This document shows, one piece after another, positions 6,801 to 11,950 of a stretch of DNA of 13,483 nt; within the stretch, counting starts at the first letter, position 1, and every line of letters starts with the position of its first letter. A model generated the notes under the pieces. It saw nothing but the letters and a program-made list of their open reading frames with translations. It had not been told where the DNA came from and ran no database searches. A program made the translations under genes and the position numbers. The DNA is from Nitrospirota bacterium (GTDB lineage Bacteria; Nitrospirota; JACRHJ01): NCBI GenBank assembly GCA_027328825.1, contig DAHWTK010000010.1:1-13483 (forward strand), read 5' to 3'.

Positions 6801-7309
6801 GGTCCCAGGATTTCCCTGTATTCGAGCGCCGCTTCCCTTGCGCCGTCTCTGTCTCCGGCCAAAAGCCTGTGCGGGACCTCGCCCTTCAGGCACGCGGACA
6901 GGCCGATAAGGCCGCCGGAATACTGCCCCAAGGTCTCCTTGTCTATACGGGGCTTATAGTAGAAGCCCTCAGTATATCCGATACTTACGAGCCGCATGAG
7001 GTTTTTGTATCCGTCGTTATTCCGTGCGAGGAGGATAAGGTGATATGCGGAGTCGTGCGGGCCGCCGGTCTTTTCCGTCCTTGAACCGGGGGCCATATAG
7101 CACTCGCAGCCGATAATCGGCTTGATTCCGGACTTCTGGGCCTTCTGGTAGAACTCTATCGCCCCGAACATGTTGCCGTGGTCGGTAATGGCCAGCGCGG
7201 GCATCCCATATTCGACGGCCTTTGCTATAAGGTCGTCTATGCGGTTTGCGCCGTCGAGAAGGCTGTACTGGGTATGGATGTGCAGGTGCACGAAGCCTGC
7301 GTGGTGCAT
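3848..7309 (-). CDS. dnaE: DNA polymerase III subunit alpha
   Basis: This is the replicative polymerase catalytic subunit, 1153 residues, a typical DnaE1 length. The N-terminal PHP domain (about 5-280) opens with HLHIHTQYSLLDGA and contains TDHGN (42-46), GCECY (67-71) and SDCHY (207-211). The palm carries the catalytic aspartates in PDIDMDF (Asp402, Asp404) and KFDFLGL (Asp555), the same spacing as in E. coli. GPGRGSAAGS (360-369), SKHAAGVVI (510-518) and GFNKSHAAAYALITYQTAYLK (750-770) are further family motifs. A helix-hairpin-helix-like RVIEGLIKCGAFD (871-883), a likely beta-clamp motif QTSMF (914-918) and an OB fold at about 985-1060 follow in the usual order. The metal-ligand residues of the PHP domain look intact, unlike in E. 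coli. It has its own promoter divergent from lipA, an ATG at 7309 behind a G-rich ribosome-binding site, and continues into accA and the DUF4911 gene. Confidence 0.97.
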   Translation of the reverse strand: MHHAGFVHLHIHTQYSLLDGANRIDDLIAKAVEYGMPALAITDHGNMFGAIEFYQKAQKSGIKPIIGCECYMAPGSRTEKTGGPHDSAYHLILLARNNDGYKNLMRLVSIGYTEGFYYKPRIDKETLGQYSGGLIGLSACLKGEVPHRLLAGDRDGAREAALEYREILGPDNFYLEIQDNGLEEQKKVNGLLYELSEEMNIPLVATSDCHYFKKSDSRAHEALLCIQTGKTMSDPNRMRFQTDEFYFKSPPEMESSFEFYPQSVKNTVAVAERCNLKLDFDQYHLPHYIVPDGYTKESYLEELARRGLEKRLETVKGDRAAYWKRLEEELKIIKSMGFAGYFLIVWDVINYARSKSIPVGPGRGSAAGSIAAYALQITDIDPLPYNLLFERFLNPERISMPDIDMDFCMDRRDEVISYVREKYGSDHVSQIITFGTMLAKGVIRDVGRVLDIPYGDVDRVAKLVPDALKITLKEALAQEPRLRELIKEDQRVAQIFEIADSLEGLTRHASKHAAGVVISQEPLTDYTPLYRDADGAIVTQYAKDEIEKIGLVKFDFLGLRTLTVIDNAVKLINRDAPEEKAFRLSSLSLDEPDPDTYRLLAAGDTDGVFQFESSGMRDLLVRMKPERFEDLIVVNALYRPGPLQSGMVDDYIQRRRGAKQIVYDPPELEEILKNNYGVIVYQEQVMQIAVKLAGFSLGQADTLRKAMGKKKPEVMAKMKEQFLQGAAAKKIPAKKAEAVFENMEKFAEYGFNKSHAAAYALITYQTAYLKAHYKVEFMAALLSSEMDNTDKVVKYISDCRDMEITVSPPDVNRSDAYFTVADGKILFGLAAVKNVGHSAIESIMQARKEQGEFTSLYDFCRKVDLRKVNKRVIEGLIKCGAFDSTGVSRPKMMAALDKAMDGANQLARERLAGQTSMFDMILEDSGPAKTDEDYPAVAEWNEATLLSFEKETMGFYVTGHPLARFETEARKFARNTSLELPELPDGREATIMCVVRSRKIATTKKGDRMANLTVEDLQGTVEIIVFPEQYKASEELIAGDAPLLITGTVDRGEKGVKLKALKILPLAEVREKMTTRVNIRLSATGATPDDLIKLREVILRHKGPCPLYLKINMPRHGNAALSLKTGGELSVSPTEFLVDEVEGLLGTGAVSFG

Positions 7310-7339
7310 CGAAAGCCCCCTTTAAGAAAAACAGGTATA

Positions 7340-7368
7340 TTTATACATCATCCACGCGTGTTTATCAA
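7340..7368 (-). promoter_or_regulatory. Sigma70-type promoter for the dnaE operon
   Basis: On the minus strand TTGATA (7363-7368), a 17-base spacer and TATAAA (7340-7345) form a near-consensus promoter. The predicted start near 7333 leaves about 24 bases of leader, including the AAGGGGGC ribosome-binding region before the dnaE ATG at 7309. Confidence 0.68.
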
Positions 7369-7396
7369 GGGCGACAGGCCCGAATTAATTTTTTGC

Positions 7397-7422
7397 GCCG
7401 GAAGCCCTAACCCGGCTTTTTT
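7397..7422 (+). other. Hairpin plus T-run between divergent dnaE and lipA promoters
   Basis: GCCGG (7397-7401) can pair with CCGGC (7412-7416) across a 10-base loop, followed by six T residues (7417-7422). It has the form of a weak plus-strand terminator, but no plus-strand gene lies upstream within reach, and it abuts the lipA -35 element. It may be an insulator, a relic or chance. Confidence 0.3.
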
Positions 7423-7424
7423 GT

Positions 7425-7453
7425 TTGACTTTACAGTGTCCGGGTCTTAATAT
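7425..7453 (+). promoter_or_regulatory. Near-consensus sigma70 promoter for the lipA-thrC run
   Basis: TTGACT (7425-7430), a 17-base spacer and TAATAT (7448-7453) make one of the best promoter matches in the window. Transcription would begin near 7460, giving an 18-base leader before the lipA ATG at 7478. I see no other convincing promoter downstream to 13483, so it may drive the whole gene run. Confidence 0.72.
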
Positions 7454-7477
7454 AACATTTTCAACAAGATAACAGGG

Positions 7478-8335
7478 ATGAACGAGAGAATACCCGCCTT
7501 CGCGCGGAAAAAATATAATATAGGGGAACTGGCGGATGTAAAGGCCAGGCTCCGGGAGCTCGGCCTGCACACGGTATGCGAGTCTGCCCGGTGCCCCAAT
7601 ATCGGCGAGTGCTTCAAAAAGCCCACCGCGACGTTTATGATACTTGGGGAAATCTGCACCCGCAGGTGCGGGTTCTGCTCGGTCAAAAAAGGTGTTGCGA
7701 AGCCTCCCGACCCGGAAGAGCCGGCAAATATCGCCGTTGCGGCGGACAGGCTGGGCCTCAGGCACGCCGTTATTACCTCCGTCACCAGGGACGATCTGCC
7801 GGACGGAGGCGCGGGGCAATTCGAGGCGGTTATACGCATACTGAAAAAGGACTTTCCGCAGATGGTCGTGGAGGTCCTGACGCCCGATTTCGGCGGGGAC
7901 GAAACTGCGCTCCGAAAAGTAATGGAGGTCGGGCCGCATATATTCAACCACAACCTCGAGACGGTGCCGCGGCTCTATCCCCGTGTGCGGCCCCAGGCGG
8001 TCTATGAGCGTTCTCTTGATGTTCTGAGGAAGGCAAGGGCAATACGCCCGGATGCTTATACAAAATCCGGCATAATGGTTGGGTTGGGCGAGACCGAAGA
8101 CGAGGTCGTCTCCGTTATGCGGGACTTAAGAGGTGTGGGCTGCGGTCTCCTCACGATAGGCCAGTATTTAAGGCCCTCGAAGGAGAACCTGCCCGTCGCG
8201 GAATATGTAAGCCCGGAGAAATTTGAGAAGTACGCTGACGCGGGAAAGCGCATGGGGTTTTTATCCGTGGCCTCCGCACCTTTTGTCAGGAGCTCATACA
8301 ACGCGGAAGAGGTCTTTTCCGCAATAGGTGCATAA
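7478..8335 (+). CDS. lipA: Lipoyl synthase (radical SAM)
   Basis: LipA inserts two sulfur atoms into octanoyl groups carried on lipoyl domains, making lipoamide for 2-oxoacid dehydrogenases and the glycine cleavage system. The 285-residue product has every hallmark: the auxiliary cluster motif CESARCPNIGEC (Cys34, Cys39, Cys45), the radical SAM motif CTRRCGFC (Cys60, Cys64, Cys67), NHNLETV in the barrel, and the C-terminal RSSY (271-274), whose serine helps hold the auxiliary cluster. It is cytoplasmic and oxygen-sensitive by family. The ATG at 7478 is directly preceded by ACAGGG, a ribosome-binding site that sits too close to be strong. No lipB or lipoate ligase is next to it. It heads the plus-strand run and is followed after three bases by a tiny membrane-peptide gene. 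Identification is secure. Confidence 0.97.
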   Translation: MNERIPAFARKKYNIGELADVKARLRELGLHTVCESARCPNIGECFKKPTATFMILGEICTRRCGFCSVKKGVAKPPDPEEPANIAVAADRLGLRHAVITSVTRDDLPDGGAGQFEAVIRILKKDFPQMVVEVLTPDFGGDETALRKVMEVGPHIFNHNLETVPRLYPRVRPQAVYERSLDVLRKARAIRPDAYTKSGIMVGLGETEDEVVSVMRDLRGVGCGLLTIGQYLRPSKENLPVAEYVSPEKFEKYADAGKRMGFLSVASAPFVRSSYNAEEVFSAIGA

Positions 8336-8338
8336 AAA

Positions 8339-8488
8339 ATGCCGGTATCCCAGGTATATCATCTCACCCTTGGGGTAATAATCGCCCTTGTCGCCGTTCT
8401 GATTGTTGCGAAGAGATTGGGCGGGAAGAGCAATGCCGTAGTAAAGAGCAGTGGAAAGAGAAGCAGGATTAGAAACAGAAGGAGATAA
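8339..8488 (+). CDS. Small single-pass membrane peptide, function unknown
   Basis: A 49-codon frame starts at ATG three bases after the lipA stop, with AGGTG (8326-8330) eight bases upstream. The peptide has one hydrophobic segment at about residues 9-24 (LTLGVIIALVAVLIVA), then a lysine/arginine-rich tail ending in several arginines, so the tail should sit in the cytoplasm. It fills the lipA-alaC gap almost exactly, ending 14 bases before the next start, and its last codons are followed at once by the alaC ribosome-binding site. This fit and the clean membrane-plus-basic-tail design support a real gene, but no family is recognised and no conservation can be checked here. The alternative is a spacer that happens to be open. 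Confidence 0.5.
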   Translation: MPVSQVYHLTLGVIIALVAVLIVAKRLGGKSNAVVKSSGKRSRIRNRRR

Positions 8489-8490
8489 CC

Positions 8491-8496
8491 GGAGGT
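8491..8496 (+). promoter_or_regulatory. Ribosome-binding site fixing the TTG start of the aminotransferase gene
   Basis: GGAGGT lies six bases before TTG at 8503, an ideal distance. The next in-frame ATG (residue 21) would remove the conserved N-terminal arm, so TTG is taken as the start. Confidence 0.75.
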
Positions 8497-8502
8497 CTTA
8501 TT

Positions 8503-9672
8503 TTGTTTGAGTTCCAGAGAATAAAACGCCTGCCGCCATACGTGTTTGCCATCGTGAACCAGATGAAGATGGAGGCCAGGAAGCGCGGAGAGGACATAAT
8601 AGATTTCGGCATGGGGAACCCGGACATGGGCACGCCCCAGCATATCGTGGACAAGCTCGTCGAGGCGGCCTATAACCCGAAGAACCACCGCTACTCCGCG
8701 AGCCGCGGCATCCCGAAGCTCCGGGCCGCCATAGCCGACTGGTACAAGCGCCGATATGAGGTAGAGATAGACCCGGAGACGGAAGCAATAGCCACAATGG
8801 GCGCGAAAGAGGGATTGTCTCATCTGGCCCTTGCGACGATAGAGCCGGGCGACATAGTGCTTTCCCCGTCTCCCGCATACCCCATACATCCATATTCCGT
8901 CGTAATCGCGGGCGGCGAGGTGCGGCATATTCCGCTCCGCCGGGACTCCGATTTCTTCGAGGACATGCAGGCCGCATTCCGGCAGGCGTGGCCTGCGCCG
9001 AAGATGCTGATACTGAGCTTCCCTAACAACCCGACCACGGCAACGGTAGACCTGGAGTTTTTCCAGAATGTGGTTGATTTTGCCAAGGAGCACAAGGTCA
9101 TGGTCATCCACGACCTTGCATACGCCGACCTCGTCTTCGACGGCTACACGGCTCCGAGCTTCCTCCAGGCGAAAGGGGCGAAGGACGTGGGGGTGGAGTT
9201 TTTCTCGATGTCAAAAAGCTACAACATGCCGGGGTGGCGGGTCGGTTTCTGCTGCGGGAACAGGGAGATTGTCGGCGCGCTCCAGAAGATAAAGAGCTAC
9301 TTAGACTACGGGATGTTTCAGCCGATACAGATAGCGTCGATTACGGCGCTCAACGGCCCGCAGGACTGCGTGAAGGAGATTGCGGAGGTATACCGAAGTC
9401 GCCGGGACGCCTTGGTGGACGGGCTTAACAAAATCGGCTGGGAGATGCCGAAACCCCTTGCGACGATGTTCGTCTGGGCGAAGATTCCTGAGAAATTCCG
9501 GCACATGGGGTCGCTCGAATTTTCCAAGATGCTCATCGCAAAGGCGAAGGTCGCGGTCTCGCCCGGCATCGGTTTCGGCGAGTATGGCGAGGGGCGCGTG
9601 CGTTTCGCGCTCATCGAGAACGAGCACAGGACGAGGCAGGCGATAAAGGGACTGAAGAAGGTATTGGGGTAA
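8503..9672 (+). CDS. alaC: PLP-dependent aminotransferase class I/II, probable alanine transaminase (AlaC-like)
   Basis: The 389-residue product is a fold-type I aminotransferase. Visible motifs are FGMGNPDMGTP (35-45), the substrate loop YSASRGIPKLR (64-74), FPNNPT (173-178, Asn contacting the cofactor), HDLAY (203-207, Asp204 against the pyridine nitrogen) and SMSKSYNMPGWRVGF (235-249), where Lys238 should form the internal aldimine with pyridoxal phosphate. A late RVRFALIENEHR holds the arginine that binds the substrate carboxylate. The wording of these motifs is closest to the AlaC/YfdZ group, which converts glutamate and pyruvate to 2-oxoglutarate and alanine; a role with aspartate or another amino acid cannot be excluded. 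It starts at TTG and ends in TAATG, overlapping hom by one base, so the two are translationally coupled. The pairing with hom fits amino-acid synthesis from the aspartate family. Confidence 0.88.
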   Translation: MFEFQRIKRLPPYVFAIVNQMKMEARKRGEDIIDFGMGNPDMGTPQHIVDKLVEAAYNPKNHRYSASRGIPKLRAAIADWYKRRYEVEIDPETEAIATMGAKEGLSHLALATIEPGDIVLSPSPAYPIHPYSVVIAGGEVRHIPLRRDSDFFEDMQAAFRQAWPAPKMLILSFPNNPTTATVDLEFFQNVVDFAKEHKVMVIHDLAYADLVFDGYTAPSFLQAKGAKDVGVEFFSMSKSYNMPGWRVGFCCGNREIVGALQKIKSYLDYGMFQPIQIASITALNGPQDCVKEIAEVYRSRRDALVDGLNKIGWEMPKPLATMFVWAKIPEKFRHMGSLEFSKMLIAKAKVAVSPGIGFGEYGEGRVRFALIENEHRTRQAIKGLKKVLG

Positions 9673-10982
9673 TGAAATCCGGAATCGGCATAGGTCTTAT
9701 CGGTCTCGGCACGGTAGGCTCCGGGGTGGTGAAGCTCCTGCGTGAGAACGCGGAGGTCATCTCCCGGCGGCTTGGCGCGGAGGTTGCGCTTGTCAAGGCG
9801 GCTGACCTCGATGCATCGCGCGCGAAGGCCTTGAAATTGTCAAAAGATATTTATACGAAGGACGCCCGCGATGTAATAGACAGTCCCGGCGTAGACATAG
9901 TAATCGAGCTTATCGGCGGATACAATCCGGCGAAGGAGTTCATAATGTCCGCCCTTGCCAATGGCAAGCCCGTCGTCACGGCGAACAAGGCCCTGCTGGC
10001 GATGCACGGGGAGGAGATATTCTCCGCGTCCGAGAAATACGGCGCGCCGGTCGGCTTCGAGGCGTCGGTCGGCGGCGGCATACCCATAATCGGCGCGATA
10101 AAACAGGGCATCGCCGCGAATAATATCGAATCCATTTACGGAATCATAAACGGCACGTCGAACTATATCCTTACGAAAATGACGGACGAGGGGCGCGAGT
10201 TCGACGACGTGCTTGCGGAAGCCCAGGGACTGGGTTACGCCGAGGCCGACCCTACCTTCGACGTCGATGGAATCGACCCGGCGCACAAGCTGGCGATACT
10301 TGCGAACATTGCCTACGGCACGCCAATAAACTTCCCGGATATATATACGGAAGGAATATCGAACATCCTGCCAGAGGACATCCGCTACGCGCGCGAGCTT
10401 GGGTTCAAGATAAAACTTCTTGCGATAGCGAAGCTTAGGGGCAAAGAGATAGAGGCGCGCGTTCATCCGACGATGCTCCCGAAGAACTATCTGATTGCGA
10501 AGGTGGACGGCGTTTTCAACGCGATTTATGTCGTAGGGGACGCGCTTGGCCCGGCGATGTTTTACGGGCGCGGCGCTGGGGATATGCCAACGGCGAGCGC
10601 GGTCATATCGGATGTCATCGACATATCGCGCGACACGCTGTACGGCAAAAGCGGACGTATGCCAGTGGCGTCGTTCAGGCGGGAGAACAGGAGAAAACTG
10701 TCGGTTATGCCGATAGACAAGGTGCGCTGTCGGTATTACATGCGCTTTACGGCGCTCGACCACCCCGGCGTGCTATCCAGGATTTCCGGCATCCTTGGCA
10801 GACACGACATCAGCATATCGTCCGTCATCCAGCACGGGCGCGACGCGGGGAGCGCGGTGCCTATTGTCGTGATGACGCACGGCGCCGTGGAACGAAATGT
10901 CAGGAAGGCGCTGGCGAAGATCGACGCGCTCGATGTAATTTCCGCAAAAACGGTGGTGATACGTGTTGAGAGCGCGGAGTAA
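9672..10982 (+). CDS. hom: Homoserine dehydrogenase with C-terminal ACT domain
   Basis: The enzyme reduces aspartate semialdehyde to homoserine with NAD(P)H, at the branch toward threonine and methionine. The 436-residue length is standard for the long form. The Rossmann nucleotide-binding loop is GLIGLGTVGSGVV (8-20). Catalytic-domain motifs include TANKALLA (103-110, Lys106), FEASVGGGIPI (129-139), NGTSNYILTKM (160-170), EADPTFDVDGIDPAHK (191-206, with Glu191, Asp202 and the proton-relay Lys206). An ACT domain follows at about 355-432 (RFTALDHPGVLSRISGIL), the usual site of feedback inhibition by threonine. The ATG overlaps the alaC stop by one base (TAATG). The next genes before thrC are an unrelated zinc-ribbon protein and a toxin-antitoxin pair; no homoserine kinase is nearby. 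Confidence 0.97.
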   Translation: MKSGIGIGLIGLGTVGSGVVKLLRENAEVISRRLGAEVALVKAADLDASRAKALKLSKDIYTKDARDVIDSPGVDIVIELIGGYNPAKEFIMSALANGKPVVTANKALLAMHGEEIFSASEKYGAPVGFEASVGGGIPIIGAIKQGIAANNIESIYGIINGTSNYILTKMTDEGREFDDVLAEAQGLGYAEADPTFDVDGIDPAHKLAILANIAYGTPINFPDIYTEGISNILPEDIRYARELGFKIKLLAIAKLRGKEIEARVHPTMLPKNYLIAKVDGVFNAIYVVGDALGPAMFYGRGAGDMPTASAVISDVIDISRDTLYGKSGRMPVASFRRENRRKLSVMPIDKVRCRYYMRFTALDHPGVLSRISGILGRHDISISSVIQHGRDAGSAVPIVVMTHGAVERNVRKALAKIDALDVISAKTVVIRVESAE

Positions 10983-11016
10983 ATCCGGGAACACATGAGA
11001 AAGCGAGGTGGGCGAT

Positions 11017-11409
11017 ATGTCGGTTAAACGTGGGGCCATGAACGGGTATGTCTTAATTATTATATCCGCAATTTCCGCGTACCTGCTTAAAACGCGTGTC
11101 GAGAATATATTCGGCTACAGGTATTTTGTCTTGTCCGGCCATAATATATTCGACCGGCATGGCTTTCGCATCGGCAACGGAGTTTATACATTTTTATGGA
11201 TTGTCGTCATCGTGGTTTTTATTGCCGGAATCGGGATTATAACAGGCTCCATCGGCGCTCTGACTCCGATGAATACAGGAATATCTGGCGGAACCGTCAG
11301 CGGTACCAAGAAATGCCCAATGTGCGCCGAACTGGTTAAAGCAGAGGCTTTGAAATGCAAGCATTGCGGCCATATGTTCGATATTAAACAAGAGAAAAGC
11401 GAAGAGTAA
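11017..11409 (+). CDS. Two-helix membrane protein with C-terminal zinc ribbon, function unknown
   Basis: The 130-residue product has two hydrophobic segments (about residues 11-24 and 57-81) and a soluble C-terminal tail holding two CxxC pairs: Cys100-Cys103 and Cys114-Cys117, in the form CPMCAEL-x6-ALKCKHCGH. That spacing is the common short zinc ribbon of the AEAxxCKHCG type, found appended to many small bacterial membrane proteins of unknown role. The ATG at 11017 is preferred to a GTG at 11008 because GAGGTGGG lies eight bases before it. The gene is AT-richer than hom and thrC (about 42 percent GC in the 60 bases counted near its start) and belongs with the following toxin-antitoxin pair to a segment that looks imported between hom and thrC. 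I cannot assign a function; a regulatory or stress membrane sensor is only a guess. Confidence 0.75.
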   Translation: MSVKRGAMNGYVLIIISAISAYLLKTRVENIFGYRYFVLSGHNIFDRHGFRIGNGVYTFLWIVVIVVFIAGIGIITGSIGALTPMNTGISGGTVSGTKKCPMCAELVKAEALKCKHCGHMFDIKQEKSEE

Positions 11410-11412
11410 AAT

Positions 11413-11726
11413 ATGCCTCTGGAAAAGATTAAAGAGGCGGTTAAATCAAGAAGAATCGAATGGAAGAAACACGCGCTTAAGAGACTTTTTGAAAGAGACG
11501 TCAAGCGGCAGGATGCTTTTGATGCAATATTGTCTGGAGAAGTTATCGAGACTACGTGGAAGACAGGCCGTTGCCGAGTTATTTAATTTCGGGCATTGGT
11601 GGTGGAAAACCGCTTCACGTAGTTCTTGCTTTAGATGAAAAAGAAGAAATCGTTTTTATCATTACGGTATATATTCCGTCAGTATTGCAGTGGAAAAGCG
11701 ACTGGAAGACAAGGAGAGGAAAATGA
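11413..11726 (+). pseudogene. DUF4258-family toxin gene, broken by a one-base frameshift
   Basis: The first frame runs from ATG 11413 and reads a DUF4258-like start (KKHALKRLFERDVKRQDAF, about 18-36, then LSGEVIE to residue 46), then loses homology and stops at 11586. The rest of the family pattern is found in the +2-shifted frame from 11550 to the TGA at 11724-11726: DYVEDRPLPSYLISG, GKPLHVVLALD and FIITVYIP. Restoring one base between 11547 and 11551 (for example GAGGAC for GAGAC) gives a continuous 104-residue protein of normal length. DUF4258 proteins are frequent partners of YgiT-type zinc-finger antitoxins, exactly as here, and the repaired stop overlaps the antitoxin start by four bases (ATGA). 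GC is low (about 35-40 percent in two 60-base samples). It may be an inactivated toxin or a base-call error; I see no slippery site to suggest programmed shifting. Confidence 0.82.
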
Positions 11727-11950
11727 TTTGCCCTGTTTGCAAAGGCGAGGTTAAAAGGAGCGTCACCAATTTTCCGGTTGAATTGGATGGCGGTTTTTTG
11801 ATTGTAAAGAATGTGCCGGCGGATACGTGCAGCCAGTGCGGAGAAGTATTCATTCCTGAAGACGTGGCGGAAGCGTTGGAAAAAACAGTAGAGGCTGCAC
11901 GCAAGAGCAAGGCGGAAATTGAAATAGTATCTTACGAGAAGGTGGCATAA
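11723..11950 (+). CDS. YgiT-type zinc-finger antitoxin (MqsA N-terminal-like)
   Basis: The 75-residue product begins with a two-pair cysteine zinc site, CPVC (3-6) and CSQC (37-40), with the intervening strand pattern typical of YgiT-type zinc fingers. After VFIPEDVAEALEKTVEAARKSK it ends in a short helix and strand. Full-length MqsA antitoxins carry a C-terminal helix-turn-helix DNA-binding domain; it is absent here, so this is the short form that pairs with DUF4258 toxins. The ATG at 11723 follows AAGGAGAGG (11711-11719) and overlaps the toxin stop in its repaired frame. An upstream in-frame start at 11690 would lie inside the toxin gene and adds a charged extension. The stop at 11948-11950 touches the thrC start with no gap, and the last codons contain thrC's ribosome-binding site. 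The antitoxin is intact although the toxin frame is broken. Confidence 0.85.
   Translation: MICPVCKGEVKRSVTNFPVELDGGFLIVKNVPADTCSQCGEVFIPEDVAEALEKTVEAARKSKAEIEIVSYEKVA
11939..11945 (+). promoter_or_regulatory. thrC ribosome-binding site inside the antitoxin's last codons
   Basis: AAGGTGG lies five bases before the thrC ATG at 11951 and inside the codons for the last residues of the antitoxin. Translation of thrC is therefore likely coupled to the antitoxin gene. Confidence 0.65.

Noticed and set aside
9840..10763. A 307-codon minus-strand open frame opposite hom
   Set aside because: It lies wholly inside the clear hom gene; its translation is rich in Arg, Tyr, His and Val with no motif, as expected for the antisense of GC-rich coding DNA.
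11539..11556. Programmed ribosomal frameshift as the explanation for the split DUF4258 gene
   Set aside because: No slippery heptamer, no stimulatory hairpin or internal Shine-Dalgarno at the right spacing, and the family is not known for it; mutation or sequencing error is simpler.
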